Shown here: positions 51,857-60,747 of the stretch, one piece after another
Position numbering within the stretch: position 1 is the stretch's first letter
Layout of the letters: every line of letters starts with the position of its first letter
Assembly: GCF_030056665.1 (NCBI RefSeq)
Contig: NZ_JASHIG010000017.1
Reading direction: 5' to 3' (one strand)
Length of the DNA: 64,000 nt
DNA from: Flectobacillus roseus
Lineage (GTDB): Bacteria; Bacteroidota; Bacteroidia; Cytophagales; Spirosomataceae
Position numbers and translations under genes: made by a program
Notes under the pieces: generated by a model
Told to the model about the DNA's origin: nothing
Database searches by the model: none
Seen by the model: the letters and a program-made list of their open reading frames with translations, nothing else

Positions 51857-52016
51857 AGGCACAAAGTGTATATTGAGGCACAAAGTGGCAAAGGCACAGA
51901 GGCACAAAGTGTGAATTAAGGTGCAAAGTGGCAAAGGCACAGAGGCATAAAGGGAAGGATAAAACACTTTGTGCCTTTGTGCCTTTGTGCCTTTGTGCCT
52001 TTGTGCCTTTGTGCCT
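51857..52016. repeat. GGCACAAA word array with (TTTGTGCC)6 tandem repeat
   Basis: The octamer TTTGTGCC is repeated six times without interruption at 51969-52016. Upstream, its reverse complement GGCACAAA occurs at 51858-51865, 51877-51884 and 51901-51908, with degraded copies between, so the two halves can pair (for example GGCACAAAGTG 51901-51911 with CACTTTGTGCC 51966-51976). It fills the gap between the convergent aroB and LOG-family genes and may serve as their transcription end. Copy number is likely to vary by slippage. Confidence 0.85.
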
Positions 52017-52047
52017 ATAAACCTATATGCCTTCGCCACTCCATTCC

Positions 52048-52779
52048 CTAAAAATTCGGTTTCAACAAATATTTCGAATAGAAATCGTCGATTACACGAA
52101 CAGCGTCGGTAGGGTTATCTACTAACGAAATCAAATCCAAGTCATCTGGATTGATATTACCTGCATTTACCATTGTGGTTTTAATCCAGTCGAGCAATCC
52201 TCCCCAGTACTCTTTACCGACTAATACCACAGGGAAACGACCAAGTTTATGTGTTTGAATCAATGTTAAGGACTCAAACATTTCGTCGAGTGTACCAAAT
52301 CCTCCTGGCATGATGATAAAGCCCTGTGAGTATTTAACAAACATTACTTTACGAACAAAGAAAAAGTCAAAATTGATACTTTTGTCATTGTCGATATATG
52401 GATTAGGATGTTGCTCAAATGGCAATTCGATATTCAAACCAACAGATTTTCCACCTTGTAATTTAGCACCTTTGTTACCTGCTTCCATAATACCAGGACC
52501 ACCACCTGTGATTACACCATATCCATGGCGAACCAATTTAGCGGCAATTTCCTCAGCCATGATATAATAAGGGTTGTCAGGTTTTGTACGAGCTGAGCCA
52601 AAAATCGAAACACAAGGGCCGATTTTTGCCATTTTATCGATACCTTCTACAAATTCTGACATAATCTTGAATACTCTCCACGATTCTTCAGAACGAATTT
52701 CTGCCCAAGTGTGGTCAACAAAAGCTCTTTTAATTTTGTCTTCTTCTTTCAACAACTTTTCGCTTTCTCTTTCAGTCAT
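52048..52779 (-). CDS. LOG-family (TIGR00730) Rossmann protein
   Basis: The 243-residue protein has the lysine-decarboxylase-like/LOG fold: SIFGSARTKPDNPYY, GVITGGGPGIMEAGNKGA and the PGGFGTLDEMFE motif that binds nucleotide phosphate. Members are cytokinin-riboside 5'-monophosphate phosphoribohydrolases or general nucleotide monophosphate nucleosidases. The exact substrate is not predictable. It is divergent from rpiB. Confidence 0.92.
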   Translation of the reverse strand: MTERESEKLLKEEDKIKRAFVDHTWAEIRSEESWRVFKIMSEFVEGIDKMAKIGPCVSIFGSARTKPDNPYYIMAEEIAAKLVRHGYGVITGGGPGIMEAGNKGAKLQGGKSVGLNIELPFEQHPNPYIDNDKSINFDFFFVRKVMFVKYSQGFIIMPGGFGTLDEMFESLTLIQTHKLGRFPVVLVGKEYWGGLLDWIKTTMVNAGNINPDDLDLISLVDNPTDAVRVIDDFYSKYLLKPNF

Positions 52780-52912
52780 AGCTTTTTCCGGTTTTTATCG
52801 TTACAAAATAATGGTTTCTTGCACAATGGTCAGTACCTTTGCACTAAGCACCAAAAAAGCTTAACGTAAAAAAAATATTTTTTGTTACACATTCACTGAA
52901 TTTTTTTCAAAA

Positions 52913-53347
52913 ATGTCAAAGAAAATTGCCATCGGAGGTGACCACGCAGGTTTTGAGTACAAAGCGGAAATTGTAAATTATTTACAGTCAAAAGGTTACG
53001 AGGTAAAAGATTTTGGTCCATACAGCAATGCATCTTGCGATTATCCTGACTTTGCTCATCCAGTAGCATCGGCGGTTGAAACAAAAGAGTTTGATTTGGG
53101 TATCTTGTTGTGCGGAAGTGCCAACGGTGTTGCTATTACAGCCAACAAGCATCAGGGAATCCGTGCGGGTTTGGCTTGGAATACAGAAGTAGCCAACCTA
53201 GTACGTTTGCACAACGATGCGAATATCGTTTGTGTACCTGCTAGATTTGTTAGCATCGAAGAAGCTTATGCTATTGTAGATACTTTCTTGAATACAGAAT
53301 TTGAAGGTGGTCGCCACCAATTGCGTGTGAACAAAATTCCATGCTAA
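52913..53347 (+). CDS. rpiB: Ribose 5-phosphate isomerase B
   Basis: RpiB interconverts ribose 5-phosphate and ribulose 5-phosphate in the pentose phosphate pathway. The 144-residue protein has AIGGDHAGFEYKAEIVNYL, the catalytic-cysteine loop LLCGSANGVAITANKHQGIRAGL and RLHNDANIVCVPARF. TACCTTTG at 52834-52841 may be the -7 promoter box. It stands alone. Confidence 0.97.
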   Translation: MSKKIAIGGDHAGFEYKAEIVNYLQSKGYEVKDFGPYSNASCDYPDFAHPVASAVETKEFDLGILLCGSANGVAITANKHQGIRAGLAWNTEVANLVRLHNDANIVCVPARFVSIEEAYAIVDTFLNTEFEGGRHQLRVNKIPC

Positions 53348-53397
53348 TCGATGATTTATTGATAATTTGGAGATGAGGTGATACGCTTATCTCCAAA

Positions 53398-54066
53398 TTA
53401 CTGAATGACTCTTCCATCCTCCATCTCGATAATACGCTGTGTTCTTTCTGCAAAATTAGGGTCATGCGTCACAATCAATAAAGACTGTTTGTACTCTTCA
53501 GATAATTGACGGAATATATCAAAAACCACTTCCGTATTTTTCTTATCCAAATTACCTGTAGGTTCGTCACCCATAATAATCAGAGGGTCATTAATAAGCG
53601 CTCGCGCGATAGCTACACGTTGTTTTTCTCCCCCTGATAACTGATTAGCTTTTTTTAGCGCCTTGCTATCCATGCCCAATTTTCGTAAATGCCCAATAGC
53701 TCGATGTTCTAATTCTTGCGGAGAAATCTTTCCTAGTTTTAGTCCGGGTAACATCACATTTCGGAGCACACTAAATTCGTTGAGGAGGTAATGAAATTGA
53801 AAAACAAATCCAATCTTTTCATTGCGCACGCGAGCCAATTCTGCCTCTATTTTTCCTGTAAGTCGAGTGCCATCAATCCACAATTCTCCCTCATAATCGG
53901 TATCCATCGTTGAAAGGATATAAAGCAAGGTAGACTTTCCGCAACCCGATTTTCCTACAATAGAGGTAAACTGACCTTTAGGAATTTCGATGCTTACATC
54001 CTTCAAAATAGGTACTGTCACAGGGTCATGAAAACTTTTATTGATATGTTTTGCTTCAAGCAACAT
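53398..54066 (-). CDS. ABC transporter ATPase (LolD/MacB type)
   Basis: This 222-residue ATPase has Walker A GKSGCGKST (about 38-46), signature LSGGEKQR (about 142), Walker B LIIMGDEPTG and the H-loop VTHDP. It is of the LolD/MacB/FtsE class that powers mechanotransmission permeases. It is the third gene after the adaptor and permease, 57 bases behind the latter, so the three form one export or lipoprotein-handling system. Confidence 0.93.
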   Translation of the reverse strand: MLLEAKHINKSFHDPVTVPILKDVSIEIPKGQFTSIVGKSGCGKSTLLYILSTMDTDYEGELWIDGTRLTGKIEAELARVRNEKIGFVFQFHYLLNEFSVLRNVMLPGLKLGKISPQELEHRAIGHLRKLGMDSKALKKANQLSGGEKQRVAIARALINDPLIIMGDEPTGNLDKKNTEVVFDIFRQLSEEYKQSLLIVTHDPNFAERTQRIIEMEDGRVIQ

Positions 54067-54123
54067 GTCGATTTAGGATTTTATGGTTGAATTGCCGAAT
54101 GCCGATACCTGATACTCCAAAAG

Positions 54124-55383
54124 CTATTTTCCTCTAATAATATCCACAGGGTCAATTTTACTAGCTTTTTGGGCTGGAAATAAACCCGCCAAATACGTTG
54201 TAATCAAGGAAAAAGTAATACCTATCAAGTAATATTTCAGGTCATAATTGACAGGGTAAGTGCTCATGGTTGGTAAAGCTGCTGTTTTGAAGGGCACATT
54301 ATCGATTAATAGTGATAACAGAAATCCGAAAAACAGACCCGTACAACCACCTAAGATACCGATACCGATGGCAATGGTGATAAATATCTTTTTGACATCG
54401 CTTCCTGAAAACCCCGTTGCTTTCAGAATAGCAATGGTATCCATTTTTTCATAAATCAACATATTCAAGATATTGTAAATACCAAAACCTGCCACTATCA
54501 ACAAGGTAATTCCTACGGCATACGAAATCAAGCTGCGCAAACTGCTCCCTGTTTCAAATTGGGCATTAGTGGTTTGAATATCCTCAGCATCAGTGCTAAA
54601 AATTTGTGCATATTCTTTGCTTACCGAAGGTGCCATATTCAAATCATATAATTTGATTTGAATATCCGTCACATAGGCATTGCTTTGTCCAATGAGTTTT
54701 TGTGCTGTTTTTAATGAGGTATAACTTTGAACTTTGTCTATCTCACCGAGTCCCGATTGGAAATAACCTACCACTTTCAAGGGGAATCTATCGCCTTTTG
54801 CAGTGGTTACTTGCACCACATCTCCAATATTTGCCAGCATTTTGTCTGCTAAGCCTTTTCCCAAAATAATACTATTTGGAATATTCTTCAAATCCATATA
54901 CGAACCCGAAGTAACATAGTCGCCGAAGGAAAAGAGTCTTGCTTCTGCTTCAATATCTATGCCGTTGACCACACCTGTGACGTCGGTTTCGCCTACATTG
55001 AAAAATACCTGTGCAATCATTTTGGGAGAGATACCCAATACACGGTTATCTTTTTTTAATGTACTAATGATAGCAGCACTGTTGGCAATCTGAGCATTTT
55101 TCCCATTAGGTTTAATAGACCTGATAAAATTGTGATATTTCTTATAATGACTATCTAGCAAAATAGGCTGATTTTCATTGGCTTTTATTTCGTTAAAAAG
55201 TCGAACATGAGGGGTTCTATTCAAGACCAAACTATCCAATAGGTCGTTGAGCCCGTTCATAAAACCCAACAATGCAATGAACATCGTAATACTAAACATC
55301 ACACCAACTGCAGCCACCAAGGTTTGTTTCCAACGAGCCAAGGATAGCGACTGAGCAATATTCCAAATCAGTGGGTAGTTCAT
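54124..55383 (-). CDS. ABC transporter permease (FtsX/LolC type)
   Basis: The 419-residue permease has the four-helix MacB/LolCE layout: one helix near residues 20-42, a long periplasmic domain (about 45-270), then three helices (SYAVGITLLIVAGFGIYNILNML, IAIGIGILGGCTGLFFGFLLSLL, LIGITFSLITTYLAGLFPA) and the conserved end PAQKASKIDPVDIIRG. Its ATG overlaps the adaptor stop (ATGA, 55380-55383), showing translational coupling. Confidence 0.92.
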   Translation of the reverse strand: MNYPLIWNIAQSLSLARWKQTLVAAVGVMFSITMFIALLGFMNGLNDLLDSLVLNRTPHVRLFNEIKANENQPILLDSHYKKYHNFIRSIKPNGKNAQIANSAAIISTLKKDNRVLGISPKMIAQVFFNVGETDVTGVVNGIDIEAEARLFSFGDYVTSGSYMDLKNIPNSIILGKGLADKMLANIGDVVQVTTAKGDRFPLKVVGYFQSGLGEIDKVQSYTSLKTAQKLIGQSNAYVTDIQIKLYDLNMAPSVSKEYAQIFSTDAEDIQTTNAQFETGSSLRSLISYAVGITLLIVAGFGIYNILNMLIYEKMDTIAILKATGFSGSDVKKIFITIAIGIGILGGCTGLFFGFLLSLLIDNVPFKTAALPTMSTYPVNYDLKYYLIGITFSLITTYLAGLFPAQKASKIDPVDIIRGK

Positions 55384-56462
55384 AGTGCAGGTTTTTGAAT
55401 AGCCTCTTGGGCGGTGATACCAGATAAAATTTCGACACGTTGGAAGTCTTTCAGTCCAACTTTTACAGCTCTTTTTTGACCATCTTTGTCCAAAACGAAC
55501 TGTTCATCCACCAAATAATTTCTTGGAATTGTCAATACCTTCGGTCTTTCGGCAGTAATGATATTTGCCTCAACATTGAGGTTGGGATACAATACTTGTG
55601 GTTGTGCTATGAAGCTGGCTTTTACCGTAAAAGTCCTAGTTTTTTCATTCATCAAAGGGTCGATACCGTTGACTTTTGCTTCAAATACTTGTTTGTCGTA
55701 GCTATCTAACGTGAGTAATACTTTTTGTCCAATTTTGACACGAGTAATATCATCTTCGTCGATTTGTAGTTCAAGCATAAATGCCTTCGCATCACCGATG
55801 ATGGCCACAAGATTTTGGATTGAGACCATTTCTCCGATTTCTTTAGAAAAACTATAAATGCGTCCTGAGACCTCGGCACGAACGGCAAAATCTGAAGCAA
55901 TACTTTTGGCTAATGCGACATTTTTGGCAGATTGTTCAGCAGAAAATTTGATCTGACGACGCAATTCGCTCACTCGTATCTCGGCTGATTGAAAAGCGGT
56001 TTGGGAATTATGATAGGCTAATTCACGCTGTTCTTGGTCGACCTTTGTTCCGATTTGTTGTTGCCAAAGCACATTTTGACGACGCCAAAGCAGTGAATCA
56101 TTCTTGAGTTTTTGATAGGCTAAATCTTTGGTGATAACAGCATCACGCAGACGTTCTTGATTTGATTTTATAGAAGCATTTTCTAAACTTAACTCCGCAT
56201 TTTCGATGTTGAGTTTGGCGCTAGGGTTAGCAATTTCGAATAGTATTTGCCCTTTTTCGACAAAATCACCCTCTTTTATCTTCAGCGAAGAAATAACACC
56301 TGAGTTTTTGGGAAAAACTTGGTATTGATTGACACTTTTAACCACACCTGAAGCATAAACTGATTCAGAAATAGCCTGAATTTGAGGGTATATCGTTTCC
56401 ACTTTTTTCTTACAGCCCGTGACCAGAGCTACCATGAATATTCCTGCCAACCAATGTTTCAT
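55380..56462 (-). CDS. HlyD/MacA-type periplasmic adaptor lipoprotein
   Basis: The 360-residue protein starts MKHWLAGIFMVALVTGC (lipobox cysteine at 17) and has the membrane-fusion-protein layout: a lipoyl half (SGVVKSVNQYQVFPKNSGVISSLKIKEGDFVEKGQILFEIANP), a long coiled-coil hairpin (about 85-190), the returning lipoyl half (VRAEVSGRIYSF) and a beta-barrel domain. It would link the MacB-like permease to an outer-membrane channel, which is not in this window. ATG 56462 is preferred because the frame's upstream start is a TTG. Confidence 0.9.
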   Translation of the reverse strand: MKHWLAGIFMVALVTGCKKKVETIYPQIQAISESVYASGVVKSVNQYQVFPKNSGVISSLKIKEGDFVEKGQILFEIANPSAKLNIENAELSLENASIKSNQERLRDAVITKDLAYQKLKNDSLLWRRQNVLWQQQIGTKVDQEQRELAYHNSQTAFQSAEIRVSELRRQIKFSAEQSAKNVALAKSIASDFAVRAEVSGRIYSFSKEIGEMVSIQNLVAIIGDAKAFMLELQIDEDDITRVKIGQKVLLTLDSYDKQVFEAKVNGIDPLMNEKTRTFTVKASFIAQPQVLYPNLNVEANIITAERPKVLTIPRNYLVDEQFVLDKDGQKRAVKVGLKDFQRVEILSGITAQEAIQKPAL

Positions 56463-56730
56463 CTTATGTGTCAACTTTTAGGATAATAGGTAAGCCTCTA
56501 TCCGATTTCGTGTTTTAGAATAGTTAAAATTAGAATTTTTTTTGAGATACAATCATGAGGTAAGTTTGTTGACGATTTGATTATGGTCAAAATATCGTTG
56601 AAATAGACTGGTGAAAATTTAGCGTTTAATATAAATGTTTCACTTTATATTATTCATTAAATAGATATTTTATCTAATTATAATAAATTATTATTAGTTA
56701 TTATCTAATTTTTAAACAAATAGTAGTGAA

Positions 56731-56765
56731 GTGTGAAAATGTAAAAGATTGCTCATATACCTTTG
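56731..56765 (+). promoter_or_regulatory. Promoter of the cobalamin riboswitch-metE transcript
   Basis: TACCTTTG (56758-56765) is a consensus -7 box; the -33 box is weak (GTG at 56733-56735, spacer about 22). Transcription would begin near 56772, just before the riboswitch. The upstream part of the gap (56463-56730) is very AT-rich and shows nothing recognisable. Confidence 0.45.
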
Positions 56766-56789
56766 TCCTATCCATTTTACACATCAATC

Positions 56790-56968
56790 GGAAAAGTAGT
56801 ATCAAAGTGATGCTTTGATTTAAAAAGGAATCGTGTGTGAATCACGAACAGACGTGCTACTGTATTTAACCGCTCTTCGGAGCAAGTCGTGTACAAGATA
56901 TCCATTGTTCCTGCTGGAATGAGAAGGAGTACAACGATGTTATAAGTCAGGAGACTTGCTGCTTTTCT
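56790..56968 (+). ncRNA. Cobalamin riboswitch upstream of metE
   Basis: The 3' part contains a B12 box, AAGTCAGGAGACTTGCT (56944-56960), against the consensus AGYCAGGAGACCTGCC. Upstream in the right order are GGAATCG (56828-56834), GTGTGAATCACG (56834-56845, the core GGTGNNAATC element), AACAG and GTGCTACTGTA (56854-56863, the GCCACTG element), GGAGCAAGTC (56880-56889) and ACGATG (56934-56939). This matches the adenosyl/methylcobalamin riboswitch family. It is on the metE strand, so cobalamin is expected to turn off the B12-independent enzyme. The boundaries are approximate. Confidence 0.85.
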
Positions 56969-57261
56969 CAATGACAAGACTCTCACGAATAGGGTGTTGG
57001 ACGCGCATTGATTTTTCAAGCTCATTTACGAATGAGTAATTGAGCGTATTAGTGATTTCGATAAACTAGTAGCTCTATTGATATAAATTTCGGGTCAGCT
57101 TTTGTTAAACATCAAAATGTGGTGTTTTATGATGTTTGCTTTCGAGAAAGCCGAAAGCTGATACCTGAAAACTTTTGAAAAATCTGTTCCACTCGTTGAA
57201 GGTTTTGTGTGTTGTGCCTAAATGGTTGAGTATTTATTTCATTTTTAAACATTCAACCAAC

Positions 57262-59592
57262 ATGCTTACTCACATCCTTGGCTATCCACGTATCGGTAGC
57301 AAAAGAGAACTCAAAAAAGCCTGCGAACAATTCTGGTCAGGCAAAATCAGTAAAGAAGAATTACAGTCTCAGGCGTATCAGTTGAGACTAGAGCACTGGA
57401 AAATCCAGCAGGAAAATGGCATTGACCTTATTCCAAGCAACGATTTTTCATTGTATGATCATGTATTAGATTTGTCTTTGACCTTAGGGGTAATTCCACA
57501 ACGCTATCAAGCTTTAGTAGATGGAAAGTCTAGCAAGGAATTAGAAATATACTTTGCCATGGCACGTGGCTATCAAAAAGAGGGTTTTGATGTCGTAGCC
57601 TGCGAGATGACCAAATGGTTTGATACCAATTACCACTATATCGTTCCTGAGTTTACTAAAAATCAACAATTTTATAGATTTTCGAATAAACCTGTTCAAG
57701 AATTTGAGGAGGCAAAACGCTTGGATATCGTTACAAAACCAGTCTTAATTGGTCCAGTTTCCTATTTGCTTTTAGGTAAAGAAAAGGAAAAAGGATTTAA
57801 CCGTTTAGACTTGATTCAACGTTTGTTGCCTGTTTATATCGAGTTATTACAAGAACTCGAAAGTCGTGGTGCACATACTATTCAAATTGATGAACCATAT
57901 TTGGTCATGGATTTGACAGAAAAAGAGAGGACAGTTTTTCAAGAGGTTTACCAACAAATCAGAAAAGCATTGCCAGCCCTTCAAATTGTTTTGGCGACTT
58001 ATTTTGAATGTTCTGGCGATAATTTAGCCACGACTTTGAGTTTGCCTGTCGACTGCCTTCATGTTGATTTAGTTCGTTGTCCATCTCAATTAGGAGATAT
58101 TCTGAATCATGAAGACTTTGTGAATGGAACTACCAAACTTTCATTAGGCTTGGTAGATGGTCGAAATATTTGGAAAAATGATTTTACCTACTCCTTAAGT
58201 TTTATTGAAAAAGCGCTTTCAAAGCTTGGCGAAAACCGTGTTTGGATTGCGCCATCGTGTTCATTGTTACATACGCCTTATGATTTGGATTTGGAAAAAG
58301 ACGAAAGTGTATTAACTCCGACGATTAAAAACTGGATGGCTTTTGCTAAACAAAAATTAAAGGAAGTACGTACATTAGCAGATTTGACCAAACCACAATT
58401 GTTTAGCAGTTTAGCATCTGTTTTGACAGAAAACCAACAAGCTATTGAAAGTAGAAAGTCTTCAACATTGATTCACCGACCAACGGTTAAAGCACAAATT
58501 CAAGGTATTAAAAATGCCGATTTTGAGCGTGAAGCACCGTTTGCACTTCGCCAGTCGATTCAAAAAGAATTGTTACAATTGCCATTGTTGCCTACTACAA
58601 CTATTGGTTCGTTTCCACAAACCACAGACGTTCGTCAGTTGAGAGCCAATTATAAAAAAGGTTTGATTTCTGATGAAGTTTATACACAACAAGTAGAAAC
58701 AGAAATCAAAAAGGCCATTCATTGGCAAGAAGAATTGGGCTTGGATGTCTTGGTGCATGGCGAATTTGAGCGCAATGACATGGTAGAATACTTTGGGGAG
58801 TTACTATCTGGTTATGTATTTTCTCAAAATGGTTGGGTACAAAGTTATGGCAGCCGTTGTGTGAAGCCTCCGATTATTTTTGGAGATATAGAGCGCAAAG
58901 AAGATATGACTGTTCGCTGGACAAGATTTGCCCAAGCGCAAACGACAAAGATTGTAAAAGGAATGCTCACAGGACCAATCACGATGTTACAATGGTCGTT
59001 TGTCAGAGATGACCAACCAAGACGATTAACGGCATTTCAGTTGGCATTGGCTATCCGTGAAGAAGTTGTCGCTTTAGAAAAAGCAGGCATCAAAATTATT
59101 CAGATTGACGAACCAGCCATACGTGAAGGTTTACCATTGAGAAAAGAAAATGCACCAATTTACTTGGATTGGGCGGTAAAAGCCTTTCGTTTGAGTGCTT
59201 CAGGCGTATCTAATCGTACCCAAATACATACGCATGCCTGTTATTCAGAATTCAATGATATTATCGATTCGATTGCTGATTTGGATGCTGATGTAATTAC
59301 GATAGAAACCTCTCGTTCGCAAATGGAGTTATTGGATGCTTTTGCAGAGTTTAAATATCCAAATGAAATTGGACCAGGGGTATATGATATTCACTCTCCA
59401 AGAGTACCGACAGTTGAAGAAATTACAACTCTTTTGGAAAAAGCATTGACCTATATTCCATTAGAAAACCTTTGGGTAAATCCAGACTGTGGACTGAAGA
59501 CTCGTCACTGGGAAGAAACTGAAAAAGCCTTGAAAAATATGGTAGGCGCTGCCGAAGCCTTAAGAGCAGAAGTTGGCATAACCGTAAAATAG
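57262..59592 (+). CDS. metE: Cobalamin-independent methionine synthase
   Basis: MetE methylates homocysteine from 5-methyltetrahydropteroyltriglutamate without B12. The 776-residue protein begins MLTHILGYPRIGSKRELKKACEQFW and has two barrel domains; the C-terminal one carries the zinc ligands in IHTHACYSEF, IETSRS and VNPDCGLKTR, and TTTIGSFPQT marks its start. ATG 57262 fits the family start; 29 further open codons upstream (from 57175) overlap repeated leader sequence. The cobalamin riboswitch about 300 bases upstream explains its regulation and implies that the organism can also use a B12-dependent enzyme. Confidence 0.97.
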   Translation: MLTHILGYPRIGSKRELKKACEQFWSGKISKEELQSQAYQLRLEHWKIQQENGIDLIPSNDFSLYDHVLDLSLTLGVIPQRYQALVDGKSSKELEIYFAMARGYQKEGFDVVACEMTKWFDTNYHYIVPEFTKNQQFYRFSNKPVQEFEEAKRLDIVTKPVLIGPVSYLLLGKEKEKGFNRLDLIQRLLPVYIELLQELESRGAHTIQIDEPYLVMDLTEKERTVFQEVYQQIRKALPALQIVLATYFECSGDNLATTLSLPVDCLHVDLVRCPSQLGDILNHEDFVNGTTKLSLGLVDGRNIWKNDFTYSLSFIEKALSKLGENRVWIAPSCSLLHTPYDLDLEKDESVLTPTIKNWMAFAKQKLKEVRTLADLTKPQLFSSLASVLTENQQAIESRKSSTLIHRPTVKAQIQGIKNADFEREAPFALRQSIQKELLQLPLLPTTTIGSFPQTTDVRQLRANYKKGLISDEVYTQQVETEIKKAIHWQEELGLDVLVHGEFERNDMVEYFGELLSGYVFSQNGWVQSYGSRCVKPPIIFGDIERKEDMTVRWTRFAQAQTTKIVKGMLTGPITMLQWSFVRDDQPRRLTAFQLALAIREEVVALEKAGIKIIQIDEPAIREGLPLRKENAPIYLDWAVKAFRLSASGVSNRTQIHTHACYSEFNDIIDSIADLDADVITIETSRSQMELLDAFAEFKYPNEIGPGVYDIHSPRVPTVEEITTLLEKALTYIPLENLWVNPDCGLKTRHWEETEKALKNMVGAAEALRAEVGITVK

Positions 59593-59681
59593 GCCTATCC
59601 TGAATTGAGTGATTGGTGATTGAGTGGATGAGTGATTATATTTTATATTTCACCAGAGACGATATGATTGCGTATTAAGCT

Positions 59682-59746
59682 AGTTATTCTAGTATAAGAG
59701 TATCAAAAAAGCGGTCGGAAATTATTTTTCGACCGCTTTTTTGATA
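59682..59746. terminator. Bidirectional terminator in a repeated module, copy 2
   Basis: TATCAAAAAAGCGGTCG (59701-59717) and CGACCGCTTTTTTGATA (59730-59746) form a 17-bp perfect stem with a 12-base, partly pairable loop. The stem and the bases before it closely match 29041-29103. It ends metE (plus) and the gatC unit (minus). Confidence 0.92.
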
Positions 59747-60045
59747 TTGAAACTGTTTAAACCTTTCAAAAAACAGTTTTATTGATTTATTCTTTGCCTT
59801 ACTTTTTAACTAGGCGTTCCCGCATTGATACAAAAAGTAACCGCAGCGGCGGCCGCAAAAAAATCAAGAATTTATAATCGGAGTGGCGTTCCACCTCGCT
59901 TCGCTCAAACAGTATAAATTCATTGCTGACGCATGAAATTTTACAGAAATTTAAACAGCTTCATTGTAATTTTTAGACGAAATAGATTGTATCTCTACCA
60001 ACTGTTTGTGGATAAAAACAATCACTCATTCGCTAAATCACTAAA
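59747..60045. other. Gap with a short GC-rich element
   Basis: GGCGTTCC occurs twice (59814-59821 and 59886-59893), flanking CGCAGCGGCGGCCGC (near 59842-59856) and AAAAAAATCAAGAATTTATAATC. The GC-rich core stands out in an AT-rich gap and may be a degraded dispersed repeat. The end (60015-60050) has ATCACT words (ATCACTCATTCGCTAAATCACTAA) like those at 29185-29212. No gene is seen. Confidence 0.4.
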
Positions 60046-60333
60046 TTATTCCATTACTTTCGGAACTCTAAAATACTCACCATCTTGTTTTGGTGCGTTT
60101 TTCAAACCTTGTTCACGAGAGATATTTGGAATTACTTTATCTTCACGCAAAGCATTTACCTCAAGGCTCATGTGCGTCAAAGGTTTTACGTCTGCCGTAT
60201 CAACCTCATTGAGTTCTTCCATCCATGTCAACACCGAGTTGAGCGAACCCATCATTTCATCTTCAGCAGATGCGGGCATTTCGAGTCTTGCCAAATGAGC
60301 AATTTTTTGTAAAGCTTCTTTGTCGATTTTCAT
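60046..60333 (-). CDS. gatC: Asp/Glu-tRNA amidotransferase subunit C
   Basis: GatC bridges GatA and GatB in the complex that converts Glu-tRNA(Gln) to Gln-tRNA(Gln). The 95-residue protein shows the family pattern LQKIAHLARLEMPASAEDEM, LNSVLTWMEELNEVDTADVKPLTHM and the C-terminal GEYFRVPKVME. gatA and gatB are not in this window. It follows a 62-residue unknown protein by 27 bases; gltX lies upstream on the same strand. Confidence 0.95.
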   Translation of the reverse strand: MKIDKEALQKIAHLARLEMPASAEDEMMGSLNSVLTWMEELNEVDTADVKPLTHMSLEVNALREDKVIPNISREQGLKNAPKQDGEYFRVPKVME

Positions 60334-60359
60334 CAGAAAATAATTTAGTTAACAGAATC

Positions 60360-60548
60360 TCATTTCTCTAAATCATCACGACCTCTCAACTTTTTATCAT
60401 CCATGTGTTTATTCAAAAACTCATTGATTTTATTGATGTCAACAGTTCGATTGATTTCTCCGAAAGAGTTGATTGTTATATCGAATCCAGCAAGTTCGTC
60501 ATGAACTTTCGGGAGTTCATTTTTTGTATTGTCTTTTTTCTTTGCCAT
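60360..60548 (-). CDS. Small acidic/basic protein of unknown function
   Basis: This 62-residue protein starts MAKKKDNTKNELPKVHDEL and continues with GFDITINSFGEINRTVDINKINEFLNKHMDDKKL. I do not recognise a domain. The N-terminus is strongly charged and probably disordered; the rest may form one beta hairpin and a helix. It directly precedes gatC with the same strand and tight spacing, and the codon pattern looks real. A gatC partner role is only a guess. Fourteen codons upstream of the ATG are open but unlikely to be used. Confidence 0.75.
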   Translation of the reverse strand: MAKKKDNTKNELPKVHDELAGFDITINSFGEINRTVDINKINEFLNKHMDDKKLRGRDDLEK

Positions 60549-60747
60549 AACGTAGTTTAGAAATTTTGAGGTGAGAAAATAATTACTCAAATACTTCTCA
60601 AAGGTCTAAATTAATCACTTAATCATTTATTTACTAATTTATCTTTGAGAGAAAAGTTAGTAAAAATTTCAGGTGAAAAAACATTACTTACCTCCAAATT
60701 CAAAAACTCTAAGCTTCGTATCAATTCAAGCTTTATTGAGTAGCAAA

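Noticed and set aside
51969..52016. CRISPR-like array
   Set aside because: The units are contiguous octamers without spacers and there are no cas genes.
56777..57025. 82-codon minus-strand open frame before metE
   Set aside because: It covers the cobalamin riboswitch on the opposite strand, has no recognisable protein features and no promoter.
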